A stretch of 38,757 bases of DNA from Candidatus Avidehalobacter gallistercoris (GTDB taxonomy: Bacteria > Bacillota > Dehalobacteriia > UBA4068 > UBA4997), in assembly GCA_018715045.1 (NCBI GenBank), contig DVMH01000035.1:1-38757 (forward strand). Direction: 5' to 3'. The notes under the pieces were generated by a model, which did no database searches, had not been told where the DNA came from, and saw nothing but the letters and a program-made list of their open reading frames with translations. Both the position numbers and the translations under genes were made by a program. This document shows, in pieces, positions 32,100 to 38,757 of the stretch; position 1 is the stretch's first letter; each line of letters opens with the position of its first letter.

Positions 32100-33272
32100 T
32101 TATTCGATGCTGCCGAAGCTCTCTAGCGGGAACAGCCGCCAGATGGCCTGTCCGCGTATCTCGTCATAGGATATGCAGGCAACGTCGCTGTCGCGGCTGT
32201 CATGGCTGACAGTACGATTATCACCCAGCACGAACAGGCTTTTCTCCGGCACCACGGTGTTGACGTAGCCCTCGGTAGTGACTTCCGAAAGATACGGCTC
32301 GGCCAACTTTTCGCCCTCGATGTAGACCGCTCCGTCTTCAATCAGCACGTGCTCGCCCGGCAGACCCACCACGCGTTTTACGTAGTAGACGCCATCAGGC
32401 TCGCTCGGCGCCTGGAACACGATGATGTCGCCGCGCTCCGGTTCACCCCACAGATATGGCAGCGGACTGGTGAGCAGCTTATCGTGAGGCTCCAACGTGG
32501 GCTGCATAGAGGTGCCGGAAACTTCGGTTGGCATCAGCACCCAGGTGCGAATAGCAAATGCCAGGCCCACTGCGATTACAATACAGATAATATAGCCCAA
32601 GACAGCTTTGGCAAGGGAGGGCTTTGGCGTATCTATTTCTTCCTTTTCCGGCTTATTTGATTTGTCAGTGGCCGGCGGCTGTTCCACCGGGCGCAGCTTC
32701 AGCGCCGTGTGCTGCTTTTTTTCCCAAAAGTCAGCGTTAACATGCTCTTTACCGCCGGGTGCGGCAGATGTACTTTGTTCCTGCATCTTAGGCGTCAAAT
32801 CCGCCAAGTCGGGCAGATTCGTCGTGTCATTGGCTGAAAGGCGCGAGAGTACCGCCTGCTGTTTCTGATGGAAAAAACGCTGCTGCTGCCAGCGCGTTAT
32901 CACGTCTTTTGCCTGTTGTTGCTGGGCGGCCATTTCGGCGTGTTCGGCATCCAGCTTGGCGCGGAGGTTTTTCACTTCCTCCAGCTTGGCGTTATACGCC
33001 TGCATGGCGCGGTCTGAATTATCTTTGGCATTAGCCAGATCCCGCAGGGCACGACGGCTTATCTCTTCCAACTGATTTAATTTGGCCTGCTCGGCGTCAA
33101 TTTGCGCTTTGGTATGACGGATCATGCCGCTTGCTGCGGTCATTAAGCTTTGCTGACGCTGGATTTCGCGATAGAGAGCCTGCGTCAGCTCCCGGCTGTT
33201 TTCGGCCAACTCGCCGAGCTGCTTCTGATAGGCGGACAAATCTGTGGTTGCTGCTGGTTTTTGGTTGCTCAA
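32100..33272 (-). CDS. lepB: Signal peptidase I with long N-terminal coiled-coil extension
   Basis: Membrane serine peptidase that removes signal peptides; 390 residues from the chosen start. The last 175 residues are a normal type I signal peptidase: one membrane helix (about 222-242), SGTSMQPTL with catalytic Ser about 255, YYVKRVVGLPGE with catalytic Lys about 299, and LGDNRTVSHDSRDSD. Ahead of it are about 215 extra residues, rich in Gln, Ala, Glu and Lys with a heptad-like pattern (about 25-145), then a Pro/Lys linker. Gram-positive enzymes are usually near 180 residues. Start: TTG at 33272 is 9 nt after AGAGAGG; an earlier in-frame TTG at 33305 has no ribosome binding site. No stop or frameshift separates the parts. 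Confidence 0.9.
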   Translation of the reverse strand: MSNQKPAATTDLSAYQKQLGELAENSRELTQALYREIQRQQSLMTAASGMIRHTKAQIDAEQAKLNQLEEISRRALRDLANAKDNSDRAMQAYNAKLEEVKNLRAKLDAEHAEMAAQQQQAKDVITRWQQQRFFHQKQQAVLSRLSANDTTNLPDLADLTPKMQEQSTSAAPGGKEHVNADFWEKKQHTALKLRPVEQPPATDKSNKPEKEEIDTPKPSLAKAVLGYIICIVIAVGLAFAIRTWVLMPTEVSGTSMQPTLEPHDKLLTSPLPYLWGEPERGDIIVFQAPSEPDGVYYVKRVVGLPGEHVLIEDGAVYIEGEKLAEPYLSEVTTEGYVNTVVPEKSLFVLGDNRTVSHDSRDSDVACISYDEIRGQAIWRLFPLESFGSIE

Positions 33273-33335
33273 TGTATTCAACCTCTCTGTTAAACGGCTT
33301 TGCAATGGTAAAATGACTAAAAATCGGGAAAGAGG

Positions 33336-33364
33336 TTTAACTAAACGTAAATTTATGGTACAAT
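33336..33364 (+). promoter_or_regulatory. Weak candidate promoter upstream of rnhA
   Basis: -10 TACAAT (33359-33364) with a poor -35 TTTAAC (33336-33341) at 17 bp. The spacer between lepB and rnhA (33306-33524) otherwise holds a GC-rich imperfect hairpin near 33400-33425 and no gene. Confidence 0.4.
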
Positions 33365-33524
33365 AACTTTATAAGTGCTGTGCGCTTGTGTAAAAATAGC
33401 CGCCCGCCGGTTAAGGCAAGCGGCTCAAGCTAATGTGATTATAGCATTTGAGCGGCCTGCCGTCAAGTTTTTGGCGGGGCGGTGCCGTAAGAATTTCCTG
33501 AAAGGCGGCAAGGAGGACAAGCGT

Positions 33525-33977
33525 TTGACGGAATATCTCTCCGGAGTCATAATCTACACAGACGGCGCCTGCTCCGGCAATCCGGGGCCGGGCGGCTGGG
33601 GCGCAGTGCTGCGCTTCGGCGATAAAATGCGGGAGATGTCGGGCTATATGCCCCAAACCACGAATAACCGCATGGAAATCATGGCTGCTATAGCAGCTCT
33701 GGAGGCTTTGAAACGTCCCTGTCAGGTGGAGCTTTACAGTGACAGCGCCTATCTGGTGAATGCATGGCAAAAAGGCTGGCTGGTCAAATGGCAGAAAAAC
33801 GGCTGGCAGAACGCGCAGAAAAAGCCGGTGGAGAATAAAGACCTTTGGCAGCGGCTTTTGCAGGCGGCCGGGCAGCACAGGGTGAATTGGCACAAGGTGA
33901 AAGGCCACGCGGATAATCCGTGGAACAACCGATGCGATGAGCTGGCCGTGGCTGAGGTGAAACGCCATCAGCCATAG
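33525..33977 (+). CDS. rnhA: Ribonuclease HI
   Basis: Degrades RNA in RNA-DNA hybrids. 150 residues from a TTG start at 33525, which sits 8 nt after AGGAGG; the open frame further upstream does not look like RNase H. Catalytic acids are present: Asp in [17 protein letters not shown], Glu in [10 protein letters not shown], Asp in ELYSDSAYL, Asp in NNRCDELAV. The basic handle segment [11 protein letters not shown] is present as in E. coli RNase HI, so this is the long bacterial type with substrate-binding protrusion. Confidence 0.95.
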   Translation: MTEYLSGVIIYTDGACSGNPGPGGWGAVLRFGDKMREMSGYMPQTTNNRMEIMAAIAALEALKRPCQVELYSDSAYLVNAWQKGWLVKWQKNGWQNAQKKPVENKDLWQRLLQAAGQHRVNWHKVKGHADNPWNNRCDELAVAEVKRHQP

Positions 33978-34040
33978 TTTGGTGGCAAAACTCAGGTTTA
34001 TGCAGCTGATGTTTGCGAATATGGAGGCAATTATTTTATA

Positions 34041-35906
34041 ATGAAGTTGAGAAAAAAAACTATAGCGCTGCTGTTATTCTCGGCAGCTTTTATCTGTTCG
34101 GTGGGCGTGAGCGCCTTTGTACTTTGGCAAACTGACGTTTTAAATCTTCCCAGCCAAAATAAACCGGTGACGGCTCCGGTGGAGGAGAGTCTGACGCTTT
34201 ATCCCGCTCCGGCGGCGGACGGACGCTGGGGCTATATCAACGAGCAGGGCGAAGTAATATTGCCCCAAACTTATGAGGAGGCGCTGCCATTTTACGGTAA
34301 GGCGGCCTGGGTGAAACAGAATGGCCTTTGGGGCGCAGTGGATGCGGCGGGAACAGTGTTGGTGACGCCTGAATATGCCGAGATTGCCGTTTATGAGGAC
34401 GGATCCAACCGCTTTATATGCGCCTCGGGCAGCAATGTGTCGGCTGCGCCGCAGAATTCCTCACTTTATGATGTAAATGGCCAAAAGCTTTTTGGCCTGG
34501 CGGGGGATTTAAAAGAAATGTCCAGCGGACTTATGGCGTTTTCGCGTACCAGGAACGGTGTGACTACTTGGGGCTATATCAACGCGCATGGTGAAATTAT
34601 TATTGAACCGGTCTATGCCGCAGTGGGACAGGTCAGCGGCAATTATGCGCTGGTGCGCGATATGGAGGGGCAAAAGCTGCTGTTGAATATCTACGCGCAG
34701 ACGGGCGTGCCGGTGGCTGGTGTGGATAGCCTGGATGCGGTTGGCAGCCGTATGGTGCTGCTGAAAGACACGGCAAGCGGTCTGTATGGCTATCAGGACG
34801 TAAACGGCGAACTGGTGATAGATTATGCGTTCACTGCGGCGGAGCCTTTCCGAGGCGGCGCGGCTCTGGCAGCGACTGATGGGGGAACCGGTCTTTTGTC
34901 GCCAGACGGCGTTTGGATGGCGGAACCTGTCTACGCTGATGGACAGTATCTTGGCCATAATGTTTATGCTTTGAAGCTTCTCGATGCGCCGGGATATCTG
35001 CTGGTGGATGAACTGGGCGAGCCGGTGGTGGCGGATACCGTCTACGGCTGGGAAGAGTGGCGGAACGGTCTTTTGGCCTGTCATACGGCGGTGGCAACGT
35101 TGTTTATCAATGCGGCTGGCGAATTGCAACCGGGGCTTGAGCTTTCTATATCCCCAGGCGTGTTCCGTCTGGGCAAGTTATACGGCGTGCAGGATATGAA
35201 CGGCCTGAGCTGGTTTGACGACGCGGGGCACACAGTGTACAGCGTGGGGCGCGACCGTGCGCTTTCCGCTGAGGTGCGCCTGCTGACGGTGTTGGAAAAC
35301 TCCGACGTTAATTATCTGGTCTATTATCCGCAGGCGGAGGCGGTGGATGGCAGCTTGAACAGCACGTGGCGGCGTTTGAATCAGGCGCTGGCCGATAATG
35401 CGCTCGGCGAATATTATGACAGCTATACTTCCGGCGGCGAGCTGAAATTTGCCGTGCGGGGCAACTGCTATCTTGTAACGGCGGGCGGCGTGATCAGCGC
35501 CATACAAACGCTGACGCTGGACGATTCCTGGGAAGCCGGAGGAGGCTTGGAGGAAGCAGTGCATACAGTTTGCTTCGATGCGGTCACGGGCCGGCAATAC
35601 CGGCTGGCCGACCTTTTTGCCGACGGCGTGAACTGGCGGCAGGAACTGTTGGAACCGGCGCGCGCCAGCTATGGGCTGTTGGCGGCGGCAGGGGCGCCGG
35701 AGCAGCCGGAAATGCAGGAGATACTCTCCAAGCGGCTTTCCCGCAATTTAGATTTCTCGCTCTCTGATGAGGGGTTGACTCTCTATTTTGCTCTTTCTGA
35801 CGGTGCTGTGCAGCTGGTGCCCGTATCGTATCAGGATATTGACTCGCTGCTGGATAAGTCTGGTTCGCTCTGGCAGAATTTGCAGGGCATAACGCGGGAA
35901 GAATAA
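34041..35906 (+). CDS. Exported or anchored WG-repeat protein with C-terminal DUF3298-like domain
   Basis: 621 residues. A single N-terminal membrane helix (about 8-30) after a Lys/Arg-rich start points to an anchor or signal peptide. Residues about 55-390 contain WG-type beta repeats: GRWGYINEQGEVILPQTYEE, GLWGAVDAAGTVLVTPEYAE, TWGYINAHGEIIIEPVYAA, LYGYQDVNGELVIDYAF and weaker copies. The C-terminal part (about 410-615) resembles DUF3298/RsiV-like domains: FDAVTGRQYRLADLFADG and a final DGAVQLVPVSYQDI. Known RsiV binds lysozyme, but no sigma factor of that type is adjacent. Function unknown; likely a cell-envelope protein. Confidence 0.8.
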   Translation: MKLRKKTIALLLFSAAFICSVGVSAFVLWQTDVLNLPSQNKPVTAPVEESLTLYPAPAADGRWGYINEQGEVILPQTYEEALPFYGKAAWVKQNGLWGAVDAAGTVLVTPEYAEIAVYEDGSNRFICASGSNVSAAPQNSSLYDVNGQKLFGLAGDLKEMSSGLMAFSRTRNGVTTWGYINAHGEIIIEPVYAAVGQVSGNYALVRDMEGQKLLLNIYAQTGVPVAGVDSLDAVGSRMVLLKDTASGLYGYQDVNGELVIDYAFTAAEPFRGGAALAATDGGTGLLSPDGVWMAEPVYADGQYLGHNVYALKLLDAPGYLLVDELGEPVVADTVYGWEEWRNGLLACHTAVATLFINAAGELQPGLELSISPGVFRLGKLYGVQDMNGLSWFDDAGHTVYSVGRDRALSAEVRLLTVLENSDVNYLVYYPQAEAVDGSLNSTWRRLNQALADNALGEYYDSYTSGGELKFAVRGNCYLVTAGGVISAIQTLTLDDSWEAGGGLEEAVHTVCFDAVTGRQYRLADLFADGVNWRQELLEPARASYGLLAAAGAPEQPEMQEILSKRLSRNLDFSLSDEGLTLYFALSDGAVQLVPVSYQDIDSLLDKSGSLWQNLQGITREE

Positions 35907-35916
35907 CCGTAGAGGG

Positions 35917-37149
35917 GTGAGGACGCTGGCGCTTAATGATATCGCTTTCAAATCACTTTATCTGCACCTGCCGTTTTGCTTAAAGCGCTGTAATTACTGT
36001 GATTTTCTTTCGCACACCTATGCGGATGTGCAGGCGCAGGCGTCGGCATATCCTTCGGCGCTGCGCCAGGAAATGCGTATGTATCGCGCCTATGCCGGGG
36101 AGCTGCAATCGGTTTATTTTGGCGGCGGCACGCCTACCATGCTGCCAGCAAGTGAGCTTTGCTCGCTGCTGGATTTTATCGGCCGCACTTTTATTCTCTC
36201 GCCTGGTGCGGAAATAACGGTGGAATGTAATCCGGGCACAGTGGACGTGGGCTATCTGGCGGAGCTTAAATCTGCTGGTTTTAATCGTCTTTCGATCGGT
36301 GCGCAGAGCTTTCAGGACGCAGAGCTGAAAATGCTGGGTCGGCTGCATAACACGGCTTCTATCCGTAATTGCGTGGCGGCGGCCAGACACGTTGGTTTTG
36401 ATAATATCAGCCTGGACATAATTTATGCTCTGCCTGGCCAGACGCTGGCGTCTTTGCAGTATAACCTGCTGGCAGCACTGAAGCTGGCTCCGGAACATAT
36501 TTCGCTCTACTCCCTGCAACTGGATAACGACAGCATTTGGGGGCGGGAATATGCGGCGGGTAAACTGCTGGCGGCGGATGAGGACCTGGAGGCGGATATG
36601 CTGCAAATGGCACGCGGACTGCTGCGGGAGCAGGGCTTTGCTCAGTATGAGATTGCCAATTTTGCCCGTCGCGGTGAGCGCGATTTTCGCAGCCGCCACA
36701 ACCGCTTGTATTGGCAGCGGGAAGATTACCTCGGCGTGGGGCTGGGCGCGGCCAGCTGCCTGTTCATGACCCGCTGGCAGAATGTGGGCACGCTGGACTC
36801 ATATATTGAAAGTCTCTCGCGGCTGCACCGGCCGAAGGTGGAGCAGGAGCAGCTCACGATGGCGCATACAATGAGCGAGGTGATGTTCATGGGGCTGCGC
36901 CAGACGGCGGGCGTGGATATTTACCCGGTGATCGACCGTTACTGCGTTGATCCTCTGCGTTTTTACGACTATGAATTGCAGGGCCTGTTTGGTCAGGGTC
37001 TGCTGGAATACGTCGAGGACGCGCACAGCCTGCGCCTGACCGAGCGCGGCATGATGCTGGCCAACCAGGTTTTTCTGGAGTTCATCAAGGACGAAACGGA
37101 GGATATACAGCTTGGGTCTCAGCAGGATGAGCCGTTTTTTGAGATCTAA
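35917..37149 (+). CDS. hemW: Radical SAM heme chaperone HemW
   Basis: Coproporphyrinogen III oxidase-like radical SAM protein of 410 residues; in studied members it binds heme and passes it to client proteins rather than oxidising coproporphyrinogen. The cluster motif is CLKRCNYCDF (CxxxCxxC plus the extra YCDF typical of this group). Then VYFGGGTPTML, NRLSIGAQSFQD, LDIIYALPGQT, HISLYSLQLD and a C-terminal HemN domain. Start: GTG at 35917 is the first in-frame start, though the AGAGGG motif directly abuts it, so the exact start is uncertain. It lies upstream of hrcA as in many Firmicutes, but lepA, its usual neighbour, is not here. Confidence 0.93.
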   Translation: MRTLALNDIAFKSLYLHLPFCLKRCNYCDFLSHTYADVQAQASAYPSALRQEMRMYRAYAGELQSVYFGGGTPTMLPASELCSLLDFIGRTFILSPGAEITVECNPGTVDVGYLAELKSAGFNRLSIGAQSFQDAELKMLGRLHNTASIRNCVAAARHVGFDNISLDIIYALPGQTLASLQYNLLAALKLAPEHISLYSLQLDNDSIWGREYAAGKLLAADEDLEADMLQMARGLLREQGFAQYEIANFARRGERDFRSRHNRLYWQREDYLGVGLGAASCLFMTRWQNVGTLDSYIESLSRLHRPKVEQEQLTMAHTMSEVMFMGLRQTAGVDIYPVIDRYCVDPLRFYDYELQGLFGQGLLEYVEDAHSLRLTERGMMLANQVFLEFIKDETEDIQLGSQQDEPFFEI

Positions 37150-37173
37150 TATTGTACAATGTGAGGTAAAAAT

Positions 37174-37866
37174 GTGATAGCTTGGTTTAGACGCGGCAGT
37201 TGGTTGAGGCGAATTTTGAGCGTATTACTGTTGCTGGCGCTGCTTGGCGCGGGTTGGGCGCTGGGCATTAATACGTATGTAAAATATATCGGCGGGCAGA
37301 ATATCGTGACGGCGCAAGAGGCGGCGGCGCTTGATGATATTGACTGTATCATCGTGCTGGGCTGCAAGGTGGAAGCCGATGGCCGGCCTGCCCCCATGCT
37401 GACCGACCGTTTGGAAAGGGGGATTGCGCTGTATCAGGCAGGGGCTGCTCCGAAGTTATTAATGAGCGGCGACCATGGCCAGGCGGAATATGACGAGGTG
37501 AACGCGATGAAGCAATACGCTATCGACGCGGGCGTTCCATCTTCCGACATTTTTATGGATCACGCCGGGTTTTCCACCTATGAGACGATGTACCGCGCCG
37601 GTGCGGTGTTTGATGCGAAAAGGGTGCTGGTGGTGACGCAGGAATATCACCTGTATCGTGCGCTATATCTGGCGCGCGCGCTTGGGCTGGATGCTTATGG
37701 TGTGCCGGCGGATTTCCGTACATATTCTGGCGGAACATACCGCATCTGCCGGGAAATCCTTGCGCGAAACAAGGACTTTTTCACAGCTATATTTAAGCCG
37801 AAACCAACCTATCTGGGCGGTATGATATCTGTCTCCGGCGATGGCGATCAAACAAACGATATTTAG
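37174..37866 (+). CDS. DUF218 family SanA/ElyC-like membrane protein
   Basis: 230 residues. A basic N-terminus, one membrane helix (about 14-34), and an extracytoplasmic DUF218 domain: DCIIVLGCKVEADGRPAPML, DRLERGIALYQAGAAPKLLM, SGDHG, and RVLVVTQEYHLYRALYLARA. Relatives SanA and ElyC affect envelope integrity and handling of lipid-linked precursors in E. coli; the reaction is not defined. GTG start with GTGAGGT 6 nt upstream. A 10-bp palindrome ATTGTACAAT (37151-37160) lies just before the ribosome binding site. Confidence 0.85.
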   Translation: MIAWFRRGSWLRRILSVLLLLALLGAGWALGINTYVKYIGGQNIVTAQEAAALDDIDCIIVLGCKVEADGRPAPMLTDRLERGIALYQAGAAPKLLMSGDHGQAEYDEVNAMKQYAIDAGVPSSDIFMDHAGFSTYETMYRAGAVFDAKRVLVVTQEYHLYRALYLARALGLDAYGVPADFRTYSGGTYRICREILARNKDFFTAIFKPKPTYLGGMISVSGDGDQTNDI

Positions 37867-37880
37867 CTTATATAATACTC

Positions 37881-37902
37881 TCCCACCTGTTCGCAGGCGG
37901 GA
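37881..37902 (+). other. TTCG-capped hairpin between the DUF218 gene and hrcA
   Basis: TCCCACCTG, loop TTCG, CAGGCGGGA: a 9-bp stem with one mismatch, 14 bp after the stop. No clear T-run follows, so it may be a weak terminator or an RNA 3' end. Confidence 0.45.
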
Positions 37903-37942
37903 TAAAATTTACCCTAATTGCCAAAAATATTGCTACTATATA

Positions 37943-37971
37943 TTGACAAATGGGATGGCGAGTGATATCCT
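37943..37971 (+). promoter_or_regulatory. Promoter of the hrcA operon
   Basis: Perfect -35 TTGACA (37943-37948), 17-bp spacer, -10 TATCCT (37966-37971), immediately upstream of the CIRCE operator. Confidence 0.75.
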
Positions 37972-37975
37972 ATAG

Positions 37976-38002
37976 TTAGCACTCAAGGGGGTCGAGTGCT
38001 AA
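37976..38002 (+). promoter_or_regulatory. CIRCE operator (HrcA-binding site)
   Basis: Perfect consensus inverted repeat TTAGCACTC-N9-GAGTGCTAA. HrcA binds it to repress class I heat-shock genes. Its position between the promoter and hrcA indicates autoregulation. Confidence 0.98.
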
Positions 38003-38050
38003 CAAGAGATTTTGAACGGTTTACAGGAATTTTGCAAGGAGGAATCCGCG

Positions 38051-38757
38051 ATGGACGAACGTAAAAAGCAAATTCTGCACGCCGTTATCCGTGATTACGT
38101 TGACGTGGGCGAACCGGTGGGCAGCCGCACTATCGCCAAAAAGTATGACTTGGGCATTTCTCCGGCCACTATCCGCAACGAGATGTCCGATTTGGAGGAG
38201 ATGGGCTTCATTCGCCAGCCGCATGCCTCGGCCGGGCGTGTTCCTTCAGATAAGGGATATCGCTATTATGTGGATAACCTGATGGAGCCGGAGGAGAAGC
38301 TGCTTTCAGACGAGGAGCAACAGCAGGTTGCCGATTTCTTTAGAAACTGTGCTGCCGAAATGGAGCAGCTGTTTCAGCAAAGCTGCCGTCTGCTTTCCAG
38401 CATGACCAATTATACTGCCATGCTGGTGAAGCCCCGCCTGGCGGACAGCGTTCTGGAGCGCTTCAAGCTGGTGCGTCTGAACGAGGGGCAGCTTTTGGCC
38501 ATCATGATCACCGATGACGGCAAAATTCATAACAAGATAATGAATATGGCGAATGAGCTTTCCGACGCTAAGCTGGCCGAGCTGGAAACCGTGTTGCAGG
38601 AGCGTCTGCTGGGGCGGTCGCTGGCTGATGTGACTGATTCTCTGGTGGCTGAGGCGGCCAAACATCTGTTGGAACAGCAAAACCTGTTGCGTCAGACATT
38701 TGACCTGTTGCGGGAGTTGCTATTTGATTATCAGGACGAGGATATTCACAATAAGCC
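38051..38757 (+). CDS. hrcA: Heat-inducible transcription repressor HrcA (partial, runs off the window)
   Basis: The first 235 residues of HrcA, a repressor kept active by GroEL. The N-terminal winged helix is clear: KKQILHAVIRDYV, GEPVGSRTIAKKYDLGISPATIRNEMSDLEE, GFIRQPHASAGRVPSDKGYRYYVD. The dimerisation and inserted domains follow and the frame is open to the last base. AAGGAGG precedes the ATG. CIRCE upstream confirms the identity. grpE-dnaK-dnaJ would be expected downstream but lie outside. Confidence 0.97.
   Translation, partial: MDERKKQILHAVIRDYVDVGEPVGSRTIAKKYDLGISPATIRNEMSDLEEMGFIRQPHASAGRVPSDKGYRYYVDNLMEPEEKLLSDEEQQQVADFFRNCAAEMEQLFQQSCRLLSSMTNYTAMLVKPRLADSVLERFKLVRLNEGQLLAIMITDDGKIHNKIMNMANELSDAKLAELETVLQERLLGRSLADVTDSLVAEAAKHLLEQQNLLRQTFDLLRELLFDYQDEDIHNK

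Noticed and set aside
37151-37160. 10-bp palindrome ATTGTACAAT before the DUF218 gene
   Set aside because: Too short to claim as an operator without conservation data; recorded in the gene entry only.

Overview
This 38.8 kb window is chromosomal housekeeping DNA from a Firmicutes (Bacillota) bacterium of moderately high G+C, possibly Negativicutes or Clostridia; the sequence does not settle the class. Pointers to Firmicutes are an SRP RNA with a Bacillus-like S-domain, sigK with its pro-sequence, a YqzL-like micro-protein beside pheST, the infC-rpmI-rplT operon with an attenuator leader, MutS2, a DUF3792/TIGR04086 membrane protein, and a CIRCE element in front of hrcA.

Layout. 211-630: a four-tRNA operon (Val, Asp, Phe, Gly) with a consensus promoter and terminator. 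941-7475 (minus): the phosphate regulon pstS-pstC-pstA-pstB-phoU-phoB-phoR, with a candidate Pho box before pstS and an internal promoter before phoB. 7560-8646 (minus): tcdA downstream of the SRP RNA gene. 8624-10690: a rearranged patch, where a 239-bp segment (typA 3' end plus part of the SRP promoter) is present twice as direct repeats around 1.6 kb holding a secreted copper-amine-oxidase-N-like protein, a gene fragment and AT-rich filler. 10478-12378 (minus): intact typA. 12424-15400 (plus): PPi-type phosphofructokinase, cyclophilin, M19 dipeptidase. 15422-26413 (plus): infC-rpmI-rplT, a SpoU methyltransferase, a yqzL-like gene, pheS-pheT, a U32 protein and mutS2. 26476-33272 (minus): argH, a DUF3792 protein, sigK, a class B PBP, an M24 peptidase and a signal peptidase I with a coiled-coil extension. 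33525-38757 (plus): rnhA, a WG-repeat/DUF3298 exported protein, hemW, a SanA/ElyC-like protein, and CIRCE-hrcA, which runs off the window.

The Pst/PhoU/PhoBR cluster is a complete phosphate uptake and sensing unit. The infC to mutS2 run is translation and RNA modification, with regulation visible in leaders and start codons. I found no clear novel multi-gene system. The most unusual items are the typA/SRP duplication with its insert, the non-canonical ATT start of infC, hairpins that overlap the ribosome binding sites of the PBP and sigK genes, a long perfect palindrome on the argH promoter, and the signal peptidase with a coiled-coil extension. No integrase, transposase, CRISPR array or defence gene was recognised.
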